The notes under the pieces are model-generated. The model worked only from the letters and a program-made list of their open reading frames with translations. It made no database searches and had not been told where the DNA came from. The position numbers were made by a program, and so were the translations under genes. A stretch of 64,000 nt of DNA. It comes from Odobenus rosmarus divergens (lineage: Eukaryota > Chordata > Mammalia > Carnivora > Odobenidae). Shown piece after piece: positions 13,288 through 25,807 of this stretch; positions within the stretch are counted from its first letter, which is position 1; each line of letters begins with the position of its first letter. The DNA lies in assembly GCF_000321225.1 (NCBI RefSeq), contig NW_004450331.1, positions 1,724,090-1,788,089 on the forward strand. The letters run 5' to 3'.

Positions 13288-14121
13288 CTATAAAAGCGAA
13301 AAAAAATCTTAAAATATTTATTTTTTACACATAAGTTTAAAAGCTAACTATAAACTGTTAGTCTAAAAAAATGACCTGAAAGGAAAGAAATTTTAAAGTC
13401 AACTAAAATCATAAACTATGATAATCAATTATCAATTATTTATAAATACCAGGAGTTAACCTTCCTCTTTAAAATATAAGTAACATAGGATAGCTGAAAT
13501 AGAGATGTGTAGTGTCTTAATAATCACTGGTTTTCCTTATGTAAAGAGTTACATTTTCTAAATCAATTAACATAGTTACGAAATATGTCAAGAAAAGGCC
13601 CTTAAATTTCTTTTCCTTTTTAAAAAGTATAAACCTTAAATATCTAGAATACCATACTAATCAATACACAAAGAGTAATCAAAACTATCTGTTAAATCAA
13701 TGGTATGAATTCTGGAGACAGTCCAGATTTTATGAAATTATTAGTGGTACGTATCAGACTAGATCTTTTCTCCCAAGCTTTTTGTGAAGGTCACTAAAAG
13801 ACAATTTATAGACAATAGATTTTAAATTTAAAAAATTTAAAATTCAACACTGATATTTTTAGATACCTCTATAAAAGAACCAAAATGGTCTGATTTGCAG
13901 TTTTCAACCAATCCAAAAAGGTATATTTACATAATTATATGTATGCCTGTATGGCCTTCAACCTCCATAAAGTTATTTTTTAGGAGAATGAGCTATGTAC
14001 CATTTGATGTATGAAAAACAAATATTAGCTTTACTAAAATGAAAAGTAGTTGATATTATGTATTCACTTTTGCTGAAAAGGTTATATATTTGCTCTTGGC
14101 AAACACTTGTTAACTGCATTA

Positions 14122-14334
<213 letters not shown>

Positions 14335-14616
14335 TCAAGGATTAGACTGTATTTGAATGACACTGACATATGAAATAAAAATGGTTTTCCCTAATTGGTA
14401 ATTACTGAAATATATAAATGTTTTTATTTTTTGGAAGCAAAACTATTCACTGCTAAACTATTTAGCAAACCTTTGAAAGTTTACTTCTACTGGAAGGCCA
14501 AACAGTTCAAAATAAATGTATTTGGAAGCACCTGTAAACTTTAAAATAATCTATAACTCTAAAGTGGTACTGTTATTTATACCATATCTTTTTAACTTAT
14601 TAAAATAGCTATCTTC

Positions 14617-14837
14617 GGGGCGCCTGGGTGGCTCAGATGGTTAAGCGTCTGCCTTCGGCTCAGGTCATGATCCCAGGGTCCTGGGATCAAGTCCCGCATC
14701 AGGCTCCCTGCTCCTTGGGAGCCTGCTTCTCCCTCTGCCTCTCTCTCTCTCTCTCTCTGTCTCTCATGAATAAATAAATAAAATCTTTAAAAAAAAAAAA
14801 AGTAAACTTTAAAAATAAAGAAATAAATAAATAAAAT
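14617..14837 (+). mobile_element. CAN-SINE with an expanded A-rich tail
   Basis: Duplication AAAATAGCTATCTTC at 14602-14616 and 14838-14852. The tail carries a secondary AAATA expansion, so the copy is longer than its neighbours. It lies about 300 bases upstream of HYCC1 coding exon 3 on the transcript. Confidence 0.94.
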
Positions 14838-15580
14838 AAAATAGCTATCTTCCTGATAAAACATGCCAATATATACATGATTACCTACAGGGTTGGAGAA
14901 ATTGAAATGGGAATCCTAGGTAGTTATCATCACATCACCCTCCTGAGCTTATAATTAGGCAGCATCCGACAGCAATGTGTGTGAAATAGCTGAATAATTA
15001 CAGCACCCCTAGATCTAGATCCCTATTGTAACCATGATACATTGCCCTTGGATAATCTAAACATTGCTGTCATTTTATTTGAAACAAAATCTGGAGTTAT
15101 CTATAACCTTATCCTCTCCCACCACAGGCCAGTATTACCCAGTTAATAGAGATAACTGTATCTATACCATAGACATTTTTTTTAAATCAGAAAGTTGACA
15201 TAAGAGACTCTTACATGTAAGTACTATCTTTAAGCATATACAATGATCACACACAAGTCATAAATATGTGAAGAAATTCACAGGGTACTGATTTTTCAAG
15301 ACATCAGGCTGTTATATTTTCAGTGAACTAGAGTTCATTTACTTCACTAACTTAGGCAATAGATTTAAGTCAACTTACTAAACAAATTTTCTACTTCCAG
15401 TAATTGTAATGCACAGAAACTAACATACGGTGGATGTTCTGATTTCAAACATGTTAAATATGTAAAGTATACTGGTTATAATTAAAGTCAGTATTATTTA
15501 TACAAGGTGGAGTGAAAGTTACACTTCAATAAACATTAAGCCAAACTAGGCTTTCCTAATGAAAAATTATCTAACTTCTG

Positions 15581-15778
15581 GACGCCTGGGTGACTCAGTT
15601 GTTAAGTGTCTGTCTTCGGCTCAGGTCATGATCCTGGGGTCCTGGGATCAAGCCCCGCGTCAGGCTCCCTGCTCTGTGGGAGGCCTGCTTCTCCCTCCCC
15701 CACTCCCCCTGCTTGTGTCCCCTCTTTTTGCTGTGTCTCTCTCTGTCAAATAAATAAATAAAATCTTTAAAAAAAAAA
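15581..15778 (+). mobile_element. CAN-SINE
   Basis: Perfect 20-bp duplication beginning GAAAAATTATC, at 15561-15580 and 15779-15798. Head GACGCCTGGGTGACTCAG. Confidence 0.96.
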
Positions 15779-16389
15779 GAAAAATTATCTAACTTCTGAC
15801 AGTTAAGGAATATTTTTTTCACTCCCATAATGGTTGTCAGAGGGCAACAGATGTCTACTGTGGCATGGCAAGGGTAACAGGAAAGTGGATGGCTAGAGGC
15901 AAAGTAACCCCATTCATAGATAACAAGAGACGTTTTTAAAGTAGGAATTTGGAATAACTGGATTGGGGGTGGTAGGAAAAAAGAAAAACTGGCAGGGAAA
16001 TGGTCGGCTTTCAGAGTAGAGTCTTAAAAATTTCTTTGTGGACCAATGTCAGCAATCTTGTATTGTTGTATAACAACCCTAATCTTTAAATACCCAGAAA
16101 AACTTTGGTTAAATCAATTGATATAACCAAATAAGTATTTGCGAAATTATGAAACCTTATGTTGAAAATTTATTCAATAGTCTTCATGGAACATAATCAA
16201 TTTTAATCAAAACACCCTCAAAAGGTCTTATAACCAATTTAAAATCCAAAATTAAAAAAAATTAAAAGAGTTTTTGCTTTATGAAAGCCAAACCAAATGA
16301 AGACAGCTTCAAAGGGGTGGAGAAATCATTATGTTATGATGAGGTTAGATGAAATTATGCATGTCAAACCAAGAGAGAAATACCAGTAT

Positions 16390-16565
16390 TTGTGCGGTGT
16401 TTTACAACTTGCCAAGTACTTTCAAAGTACTTGAACTGTTCAATTCCCACACCATTGTAGGGTAGAATATCATTATCCATACTTCCTACATTAGGAAATT
16501 GAGACAAAGAGGCTATCTACTATGGCCAAAATTATGCAGCTCATAGAGGTCAGAACTGGAGCTAA
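16390..16565 (-). mobile_element. MIR
   Basis: Reverse-orientation MIR features: 'aactgttcaattcccacacc', 'cattaggaaattgagacaaa', 'gcagctcatagaggtcagaa'. Diverged as expected for this old tRNA-derived SINE. Confidence 0.65.
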
Positions 16566-17279
16566 CATGTTTTGACTCCTTTACAAACATACCTGAAAAA
16601 TATCAGAAAAGCAATGAAAAATATATCACATAGGAAATACAGGCAGTATTTGACTTATCTAACTTGAATATATTTGAGACAAACAATGGAGCATTAGAAC
16701 ATGTTGTGTTACTAGTGTTTGATTTGAATTTTTGTACGTATATTCTCATTGACATAATTATATTTGGTGGGTAGATACTACAGTAATGTTAAGAGAGAAC
16801 TGCTTCTTAAATATATTTTCAGGTATTAAATGGGCTTTTTATGGGTCTAATGAGAACCTAATCATCATGTACCTTCTTTCCATTCTAAAATACATTCTGG
16901 ATTCTAAAACAAGTAAGTTACAAATAAACTTTTACAAAAATCCATTTGTAAATAAGAAGTCTTTATCCTAAGAGAGAAATGTGATATAAAATTGCCTTTG
17001 AATGACTAAAGCAGGGATAGAAGTTGGGGAAGAGTTAAGTTTGCATAAATTTACAAGAAAATCTTGCAAGTTAATTTTTTTACATTGAACTTTACTGAGG
17101 AACATAGGTAGGAAAAAGATACAGAAAAGTTGGAAGGACACCACTATTCAGGTGCCCGTACCCACTGAATGATCTCTCCATACTCTGCGCTCCCTATGCC
17201 TAGAACCCCAAAGAGACTTTATGTGGCTCTTTCACAAAACAGCTGGTTTCATAACACACTTGAGCTCTGTTAGCCTCTA

Positions 17280-17735
17280 ATCATATGCCTGTCTTAAAGT
17301 TACAGTCAATTAAAAGGACAAGTCAAGCAAACTGCATTGTAACCATAAACTGCCTCTACAATTTCTCGAACATACCACACATTTTCTATCTCAGGGTCTT
17401 GGCATTTACTATTCCCTCTCCTGGAAAACTCTTGCCCTTAGTTTTATTTTTCCCCCTAATTCATTCAGAGATGATTCAACCAATACCTTCTGAATCTCAA
17501 TACATACTCCCCCTACTCCACTTTATTTTTTTTCATAGTTTTATCACCAACCAACACTATATTACACATTTAGGTATTTGCTTAATGTCTATCTCACCTA
17601 CCAGAATACAAGTTCTAATCCAGAAGATCAATAATTTAGTCTATTTTGTTCACTGCTACATTTCTAAGTGATTTCTGGCACATTGTATGGGTTCAATAAA
17701 TGCTTATTAAATGAAATAAACTGAATAATGAAAAA
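17280..17735 (+). mobile_element. L2 3' end
   Basis: Ends in the L2 signature 'ttctggcacattgtatgggt' followed by 'caataaatgcttattaaatg'. Upstream it has the CT-rich L2 body ('cttggcatttactattccct'). Confidence 0.7.
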
Positions 17736-17967
17736 GTACTATTAATAAAATCCAAATAACAAATTTGCCGAACTTCAAGTAACACCCAAACCATGTCCCA
17801 AATTTCAAAAATGCGAAAAGACAATGGATAATATCAACATTTTAGGAATATCACCAAATTAAGATACAAAATGTTCTAAAGAGAAAAAGGAGGGTTATGA
17901 TATTAAAGTATTTACACAGTTATATTTTAGAAGCACTTCTAAATATATTTTTTAAGATTGAGTTGTG

Positions 17968-18163
17968 CTTTTTTTTTAAGATTTTTATTTATTTGGCAGA
18001 GAGAAAGACAGCGAGAGGGGGAACACAAGCAGGGGGAGTGGGAGAGGGAGAAGCAGGCTTCCTGGCTGAGCAGGGAGCCCAATGTGGGGCTCGATCCCAG
18101 AATCCTGGGATCATGACCTGAGCCGAAGGCAGACACTTAACGACTTGAGCCACCAGGCGCCTC
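17968..18163 (-). mobile_element. CAN-SINE, sense to HYCC1
   Basis: Reverse copy: T-rich tail first, and 'gagccaccaggcgcct' at the right end. Duplication AAGATTGAGTTGTG at 17954-17967 and 18164-18177. One of only two SINEs in the HYCC1 introns that run with the gene. Confidence 0.95.
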
Positions 18164-18262
18164 AAGATTGAGTTGTGTTTTAAGAATACAGAATACACAG
18201 TGTCTTTAACACATGAATCAAGCTAAAAACATAAAAAAAACTTACATGCAAAACTTCCTAAA

Positions 18263-18584
18263 CTAGTGCTTCTAAAAGTGTGGTCCATGGACCAAAGACT
18301 ATCCACAAATGTTACCAGTGCCCAACAATGTAAATACAGAAATTGGAAACATTTAGAAACATTTACAGCAACTTGATATTGCTGCAACATCCAAGTGGGT
18401 AATCAGCAGACTTACTGAACAGGATATAGTACAGATCAGTTAGGGGTTATCAAATTCATGTGGTACTTCACATATGATGTGATTTGCACGTTCATCATGT
18501 GCATTAAGTACACATATTGGTCTGTGACACACTGAAATTTTTTAAAAAACTGGTCCTTCACCACAAATACTTTGAGAAATACTG
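18263..18584. mobile_element. hAT-Charlie-type non-autonomous element with inverted ends
   Basis: The left end ctAGTGCTTCTaAAAGTgTGGtc is mirrored by the right end ...ccACAAATACTTTGAGAAATACTg, the hAT 'CAGTGGTTCTCAAAG' end type. No intact transposase. Confidence 0.6.
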
Positions 18585-19289
18585 TTCTGAACCATGAGAG
18601 CTGTATTCACTTTGAATAAAAGAAATGCTATGAACCAAACTAGTTTATCAGAAATTTACCTTACAAACTATATCCAAAGTAGGCTGGTTAAAACACCCTT
18701 CATCACAGGATAATTTTTAAGACTTTCAAAACACTAAATACTAAACAGTAAATGAGAAACAAGATTTAATTTGTTTAAAAAAATAAAGCATATACCTATA
18801 CTTATTCTATTTGGTGAAATAATTCTCAAACATGGAAAACTTAAAATACCTTCCACCCAAATACTTTAAAAACTAACACTCTTCAAGAAAACAAGCTTCC
18901 TACACACACTATACAAATTAAAAAGCTTTGGAGTGTAGGAAGGGAGAAGCAAAATATGATTGTTTTATTCAGTTATTCCAGGTCAAGTTTTGGGCTTATC
19001 AATTTCATCCCTAGTCTTTTCTTCAGCCTGTAAAAATCATGATGCACTTTATAGCATAATCAGTAGAAGCTGGGTTTTTCTGGAACCCCTTCCCAAAGAG
19101 GTTAAATACTCAAATAACAATAGACTATAGGTTTGAGAGCTTCATCCAAAAGGCACAAAGATCTACATAGGACCGGACTCAGGGTATAAGTTATTTTACC
19201 ACCAAATAATAACATTAGTGGTGTTAGAGCTGCCATGTGATCTACCAAACTCAGATACCAAAAAAACTACACACCTCATATCGCGCTCC

Positions 19290-20035
19290 GCTCTACTCCA
19301 CCTCTTTCCATTCTCAACAGCTCCCTCCTAGGCTATTGTCCTAGCATCTGTTGCTTTCAGTTTTTCCATTCTCCAATCTATTCTCCACATAGCCAACTTC
19401 CTGAAACAATAATCTGATCAAGTCATGCCTTCAGTGCAAAAAAGAGTCTAACCTGCTTATGATGGAATTCAAGGCTCACCATGATTACAGCCTAAACCAA
19501 TCTTTCCAGTTTCAGTTCAGTACCAGTCTTACTCTCTTGTTAACTATTGCATTAGCCTATTTGCTTTTTTCCAAATGCCATGCCTTTTATTTTCCACACT
19601 ATTTCCAATCCTTTTCTATTTCTACTATGAATGGTGGGGTTTGTAAACACCAGAATCTGGAGTATAGATTATGTTATCACCTTCAAACTAAATTTTCTTC
19701 CTAAAAAAAAAAAAAAAAGAGATGGGGGCAAGAGAAAAGAAGTAAGGAAAGAGAAACACCAGCTGGACCAAACTACTTGCCATTCCTTAAATGTTTTGCA
19801 TTTTCTCAGGCCTCCATATACTAACCCAACTATTTGCAATGTCTTTTCACCTTGCATACCTGGAATTGTGCATATCCATCTAGGCATTGCCTTGAATGCA
19901 TGTATTTACTTATTTTCTCTCCCTTTCTCCTTGCAGGATAAAGACCATGTGTTACTTATCTTTGAATTTCTATTGCCTAGCATTGAAGCTGGCTCATAAT
20001 GAGCAAACAAATATTTGTTGAATCAATCAATACAT
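19290..20035 (+). mobile_element. L2 with a short A-rich insertion
   Basis: L2 body motifs ('cttcctgaaacaataatctg', 'atggaattcaaggctcacca') and the 3' end 'aacaaatatttgttgaatca'. It is interrupted at about 19700-19770 by an A-rich tract. Confidence 0.7.
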
Positions 20036-20073
20036 ATAATGGTCCTGACTTTGTAGGCTACCTCTAACAAGAT

Positions 20074-20103
20074 AGATAGATAAACAGACAGACAAACAGA
20101 TAG
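20074..20103. repeat. GATA/ACAG-type microsatellite
   Basis: About 30 bases of imperfect GATA and ACAG tetranucleotides. Confidence 0.8.
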
Positions 20104-20423
20104 AATTAAGAGGAGGACCATGTTCAGAGATGGCTTTTAGAATATGGTAATAATTCTATTTCTTGGCCTAGGAGATGGTATAATGAAGTTCATTTTATTA
20201 TAGATCTTTTTTTCACTCTACCATTTTTTGAACATACAGTATTCTACTCTTACCCCCCACCCATTTCTCAAATGTAATCAGATAAACAATCCATAATATA
20301 TATTAAAGTTCTTTAAACATATAGTTTTTCTTACTCTTTTATATATATATTATATTTCACAATAAAAAATTAAAAATCAATCAACTGAATGCTACTAGCA
20401 TAATAAACTGTAAGAGTACTTAC

Positions 20424-20525
20424 CTCACTTTGTGGCTCCTGGATAACTTTATACAGAGATGAGACTAAAGAACTCTTGTCTTTCAAATTTGTGGCATAAT
20501 TTGATAAAGATGTTTCTGGTAGTGT
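20424..20525 (-). CDS. HYCC1: HYCC1 coding exon 2 (residues 18-51)
   Basis: 102 nt, phase 0 at both ends. It encodes [14 protein letters not shown] then [20 protein letters not shown], the next part of the hyccin N-terminal helical domain. The acceptor is TTTGTTTAG behind a T-rich tract (AG at 20526-20527), and the donor is a consensus GTAAGT (GT at 20422-20423). Ser25 replaces Pro in the human protein as I recall it. An L1 3'-UTR fragment begins about 40 bases upstream of the acceptor, so the branch-point region sits next to transposon sequence. Skipping would keep the frame (34 residues). Confidence 0.95.
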
Positions 20526-20565
20526 CTAAACAAATTAAAAAAAAAAGATTTTACTTTTATGAAAT

Positions 20566-20790
20566 GTCCTGAGTAAGCAAACCCATAAACAGAGAGTAGA
20601 GCAGTTGTTGCCAGAGATTAGGGGGAGGGGGAATTGTGAGTGACTAATAGGTATGGAGTTTCTTTCTGGTGTGATGGAATTAGATGCTGGTGTTAGTTGC
20701 ACAACATTGTGGCTATACCAAAACCCACTATATTTTCCCTCTAAAACAATGAATTTTATGTCATGTGAATTATATCTCAACAAAAAATAT
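20566..20790 (+). mobile_element. L1 3'-UTR fragment next to HYCC1 coding exon 2
   Basis: Typical L1 3' sequence ('gagcagttgttgccagagat', 'tgcacaacattgtggctata', 'atgtgaattatatctcaaca'). It ends about 40 bases from the splice acceptor of HYCC1 coding exon 2. Confidence 0.75.
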
Positions 20791-21599
20791 ATTTAATTTT
20801 TCTTATCATCAACAGGGATATAAATTAACATTAACATTTCATCTTTCAGGTTAGAAATAGGATACAAAACATGTGTAAAGCCAGATATATATTTTTTGTA
20901 GCATTATATGTTACAAATCTCATTAATGTTATTGATCCTATTTCTTAATAAACATGTTGTATAAGGATCAAATAACATTTCAAACCTTAAAGTCACAGAT
21001 CATCTATCAAAGTAACTCCTGAGTTACATATAGTGACTATTAAGTTAGGAATTGGTGGCAAATTTTAGACTTCTCAGAAGTGGAGAAAAAGAGAGCCACA
21101 CTACCAACAAACTAGTTTTCCTAATGCCACTTAAAATATGGACAACTAATTACAGCTTGCCAGCACCATCCATTCAGAAAAGATACAATGACCAGAGAGG
21201 AATGGGAAGAGATAAAACTCCAGTCAGACAGTTTTGGGTAAAAGTAGTAGGGAAATCTGAAAAAAAACAACCAAAAACAAAACACTTCATTATAACAAAC
21301 GATAAAAACACACCCTTCTAGGGTATATCCCTTCCTTAGTATCTGTCTCCAAGTCATTATTTTTTCTCATGCAAATTACTTCAGTCAATCAACAAATATT
21401 AACCCTGCAGTAGATATAATGTCTCAAGATATTGCTAACAGTCATTCCAAGAGATACACTATTTCTTACATGTCACATCTCCTAGGATTTCATAATTTAA
21501 AACAGTTATGGTTAATGTACATAGGTGTACATGTGCATAAACAGACACAGAAAATTAAACAGCATAAATGTTTATACTAAGGATATAGTATTCATTTTT

Positions 21600-21730
21600 A
21601 CTTTACCATGAGCTCCTTAAGGGCAAGAACTATCTTATCATCTCTCCATCCATGGCACTCAGCATAAGGCCTCATACTCAAACCTTTGCTGAAGGGATTT
21701 ATTAGAGATGAACAGAATAAGAAATAAACA
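21600..21730 (+). mobile_element. L2 3' scrap
   Basis: 'catgagctccttaagggcaa' followed by 'ggcactcagcataaggcctc', an L2 3' end pattern. Confidence 0.55.
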
Positions 21731-22070
21731 CTGCCACTGTTTACACTTCAGTAGATTCTTTAAAAATAGGTCACATTTCATCCTAAGATATATAATTGAA
21801 TAGATTCTTTTTTTAAGTCAATAAGATAGTTTCATTTACCAGAATGGTAAGTAAATGTGAACTATCTGGAAAACTTCCACCATTCTCCAGAGTAAAAAAA
21901 AGTTTCACTGCAACTGCTTACTAAAGAGGAGATTAGGGCATTCTTCAATATTTCAAAAGCATGTAACAAAAGATCTCCAGGCAACATTTCATTTCCGTTA
22001 TTTGATCAAGAGTAACCTAAGACTAGGGGAATTTATATAAAAGGGAATAACGGTCAAATAAACAACAGAT

Positions 22071-22271
22071 TTTTTTTTTTTTTAAAGATTTTATTTATTT
22101 ATTTGACAGAGAGAGACACAGCAAGAGAGGGACACGAGCAGGGGGAGTGGGAGAGGGAGAAGCAGGCTTCCCGTGGAGCAGGGAGCCCGATGCGGGGCTC
22201 GATCCCAGAACCCTGGGATCATGACCTGAGCCGAAGGCAGACGCTTAACGACTGAGCCACCCAGGCGCCCC
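22071..22271 (-). mobile_element. CAN-SINE, sense to HYCC1
   Basis: Reverse copy ending 'gagccacccaggcgcccc'. Duplication TAAACAACAGATTTT at 22059-22073 and 22272-22286. It faces the plus copy at 22493. Confidence 0.95.
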
Positions 22272-22336
22272 TAAACAACAGATTTTTAACTCCCTGAATG
22301 GAAATGAACCTGACTTATATATAAAATACACTATTA

Positions 22337-22357
22337 CGTGTGTGTGTGTGTGTGTGT
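22337..22357. repeat. (GT)n microsatellite
   Basis: About ten GT units between two opposed SINEs. Confidence 0.9.
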
Positions 22358-22492
22358 CTAACAATAAAATTTAAAACTAAGTGAATTGAAATATAAATCT
22401 TAAAAAAATGATTAGTGAATAGAAAGATTATTATAATATTACATATACTATCTAGGCTAAAACCGTAACATTCATTAAAAATATGAATTACA

Positions 22493-22695
22493 GGGGCGCC
22501 TGGGTGGCTCAGTCGGTTAAGTGTCTGCCTTCAGCTCAGGTCGTGATCCCAGGGGCCTGGGATCGAGCCCCGGGATGGGCTCCCTGCTCCGCGGGAAGCC
22601 TGCTTCTCCCTTTCCTCCCTGCTCGTGCTCTCTCTTACTATCTCTGTCACTATCTCTGTCTCTCTCTCTCTCACATAAATAAATAAAATCTTTTT
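22493..22695 (+). mobile_element. CAN-SINE
   Basis: Duplication AAAAATATGAATTACA (22477-22492), with one mismatch in the right copy (22696-22711). Confidence 0.95.
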
Positions 22696-22973
22696 AAAAA
22701 TGTGAATTACAATTTTCAGTTTATGTACCAATTAACCTTCATGAGGTGAAATATTTTCTGTGAAACAGCCTGAAGGCAAAAAAATAGCTCTTCTCTGAAA
22801 ATACCCTGGGCCTAGGACACTATGCTGCTAAATTTGAGGACGGGTCTTCTAAAAATTAGTGCAGAATTCTGTCATTTCATTTTGTAAATGCGGGAAAAGC
22901 CACTTTTGTCTATAGAAGGGGAGAAAATATAATTGCTGTGTTTATGAACAGTGCTTTGAAAAACTTAAGATCT

Positions 22974-23164
22974 GGGTGCCTGGGTGGCTCAGTTGGTTAA
23001 GCGACTGCCTTCGGCTCAGGTCATGATCCTGGAGTCCCGGGATCGAGTCCCACATCAGGCTCCCTGCTCGGCAGGGAGTCTGCTTCTCCCTCTGACCCTC
23101 CCCCCCTCATGCTCTCTCTATCTCATTCTCTCTCAAATAAATAAATAAAATCTTTAAAAAAAAT
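22974..23164 (+). mobile_element. CAN-SINE
   Basis: Perfect 16-bp duplication GAAAAACTTAAGATCT at 22958-22973 and 23165-23180. Confidence 0.96.
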
Positions 23165-23308
23165 GAAAAACTTAAGATCTAACAGAGCCTCATGGATTTA
23201 AATACTATTATCAGCAAACCTTTACATTTTCTTGCACTGTACTAGTTCAAAGGCACTGGCCTTCTTAAATACCAGCTAAGCTTTCTAACTTCAGAAGGCA
23301 GAACTGGA

Positions 23309-23506
23309 GGGGCGCCTGGGTGGCTCAATTGGTTTAGCGACTGCCTTCAGCTCAGGTCATGATCCTGGAGTCCCAGGATCGAGTCCCACATCGGGCTCCC
23401 TGCTCGGCAGGGAGTCTGCTTCTCCCTCTGGCCCTCCCCCCTCTCATGCTCTCTCTCTCTCTCTCATTCTCTCTGTCTAATAAATAAATAAAATCTTAAA
23501 AAAAAA
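23309..23506 (+). mobile_element. CAN-SINE
   Basis: Perfect 16-bp duplication AGAAGGCAGAACTGGA at 23293-23308 and 23507-23522. An (AAT)n run follows at 23524-23547. Confidence 0.96.
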
Positions 23507-23878
23507 AGAAGGCAGAACTGGAGACAATAATAATAATAATAATAATACTAGGAAATTAGTCTTGGCAAAATTTGAAGAAGGCAGATGCTTCATACTACAG
23601 TATCATTTGGCAGATGGTTTTTTAAAAATGTAAGGAGGTGATATGGATTGGGTAGAAGAGAATTAATGAAGACAGACGGATGGAGAACCGATAAATAAAA
23701 CAACTCTATTCAATATTATACACAGATTAGATTTTAAGATTCAGTGATTACCAGAAAATTGAAAAAATTAGGAGTCTAGAAATCTGCTAGATAAATCTAC
23801 ACAAAACATTAAGAAAAAACACAATACAATCTGAAAGATAATACTTTACAAATACATCTTTAAAATGATAGAAACTGA

Positions 23879-24110
23879 GGGGTGCCTGGGTGTCTCAGTT
23901 GGTTGAGCAGCCAGCTCTCGGTTTCAGCTCATGTCACGATCTCAGGGTCCTGGAATTGAGCCCCTTGTCCAGCTCTGCACACCCGCAGAGTCTGCTTAAG
24001 AAACTCTCTCTCTCCCTCTCCCCTCCCCTCCCCTCTGCCCCTCCCCCGCTCATGCACATAGGCGCTCTGTCTCTCACTCTCTCTCTCAAATTAATAAATA
24101 AATAAAATCT
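23879..24110 (+). mobile_element. CAN-SINE, first of a head-to-tail pair
   Basis: Older variant (GTTGGTTGAGCAGCCAGCTCT). It ends in AAATAAAATCT and is followed immediately by a second head. The pair shares one outer imperfect duplication near AGATAGAAAC[TC]GA (23866-23878 and 24315-24328). Confidence 0.9.
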
Positions 24111-24310
24111 AGGGGCACCTGGGTGGCTCAGTTGGTTGAGCATCTGACTCTTGGTTTCAGCTCAGGCCATGATCTCAGGGTCCTGGGGTCTAGCCCCCAT
24201 CGGGCTCCCTGCTCAGGCAGGAGTCTGCTTCTCCTTCTCTCCCCCCACCCCTCCCCCCACTCATGCTCACTTTCTCTCTAACATAAATAAATCTTGAAAA
24301 AGATCTTGAA
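24111..24310 (+). mobile_element. CAN-SINE, second of a head-to-tail pair
   Basis: Begins GGGGCACCTGGGTGGCTCAG directly at the tail of the first copy and ends CATAAATAAATCTTG plus A-rich sequence. Confidence 0.9.
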
Positions 24311-24579
24311 AAAAAAGATAGAAACCGAACTATTAATGAAATCTTAAAATAATGAAGTCTCACGTCTAATTACTTTGTTGGTATATGAAGAGAATACTAA
24401 TGAGGGCCCACAGCTAGAGTAGATATGAATAGTTTTTCCAAAGGCAAAAAAAAAAAAAATTGTACACAACAAATTGTGTTGTCTTTGTGCATTTGTGAGC
24501 ATGGTGAATGAAGTTACAGGGTTGGGAGTTCAGACAGCAACCAAGGAACAATGTAGAACTAAAATCATCTTCACATCCT

Positions 24580-24668
24580 CAGGAAGCCTGCTTCTTCCTC
24601 TCCCTTTGCTCTTCCCCCCAGCACATGCTCTCTCTCAAATAAATAAAATCTTAAAAAAAAAAAAAAAG
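24580..24668 (+). mobile_element. 5'-truncated CAN-SINE
   Basis: Only the 3' part is present, from 'aggaagcctgcttcttcctc' to 'caaataaataaaatctt' and poly(A). Confidence 0.85.
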
Positions 24669-25627
24669 AAGAAAATTGGGTATATTTAATCTTGGGGGGC
24701 TAGAACAAAATTAAATTATTTTTTAATTCATGTGGCCCAGGATTTCACTCCCCTTCTCCCAATGGAAAAGTTTCCTTATCCTTGATTTAATCTTATAAAA
24801 ATTTTGATAAAATAGTGCTACCCACATAATATATGTTATATTGCTAAAATATTATTTAGATAATACTTTATTCACATCCTAGTTTCTTTTAGTGGAAGAT
24901 GGCATTTAGAAAACAAGATCTGGGTGCATGGTGTACTCATTACTACCAGAGTGTCATTGTTCCTCGGCCCTCCCAGTGAATAAAGCTGGGAAATATATAG
25001 ATGCATTTATGTACGGTTTTACATGTATAACTTAATCAGATACATATTTAAATCCATGAGTTCATACTGATTCTTTCAATTCTAATGAACAACTTAGCAT
25101 TCTTTCTTGCTTTCCTCATTCCATGTTTCTAATTCCTTTCTCAGACAGAGAGAAACCTAACTCCCATTATCATCCTCCATGTATTTACTTATTTACTCAA
25201 AGTAGCCAACCCACCAATGTAACCACTCTAGTTGAGTCTTCTGCATGTCACCTCTGCAACCCTCTGCCCAACCACCCACTTCCTCAAACACTAGGGCATA
25301 TTTTTGCCCATACTACTTACTGCACTGCCCCCTTACCCTTCACTGCTACACTTGCTAGGGTGCTACATATCCAAGCCAGGAGAGAAAGGGAATAAACAGG
25401 AAGGTAAGGGAATCAGTCATGATTTTCAATTATTTGCCTTAATAGTTGACCCTTCCCCCATCCTTTAACATGCCCCCTTTCCACAACTCCCATAATAAAA
25501 AATGGCTAACTGGCTGGCTATATTTGTTTTTGCAAATTTTATTTCACTATTAAACATAACAATGCCCTAGAAGTAGTACTCAACTCTTAAACTAGACAAT
25601 TTCCATCAACCTCAAAAAAATCATGAT

Positions 25628-25807
25628 GGGGCGCCTGGGTGGCTCAAATGGTTAAGCGTCTGCCTTCGGCTCAGGTCATGATCCCAGGGTCCTGGGATCG
25701 AGTCCCATGTCCGGCTCCTTGCTCAGAGAGGAGTCTGCTTCTCCCTCTGCTCCTCTCCCCTTTTGTGCTCTCTCTCTCTCTCAAATAAATAAATAAAATA
25801 TTTTTTT
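25628..25807 (+). mobile_element. CAN-SINE
   Basis: Perfect 14-bp duplication AAAAAAATCATGAT at 25614-25627 and 25808-25821. Confidence 0.95.

Noticed and set aside
17285..17671. 128-residue plus-strand open frame
   Set aside because: It lies entirely in an L2 remnant; composition and context give no sign of coding use.
19631..19999. 122-residue plus-strand open frame
   Set aside because: It covers an L2 remnant and an A-rich insertion; no recognisable protein.
22483..22686. Repeated small frames with MAQSVKCLPSAQV-like peptides
   Set aside because: The same peptide recurs at many SINEs in the window; it is the translated SINE head.
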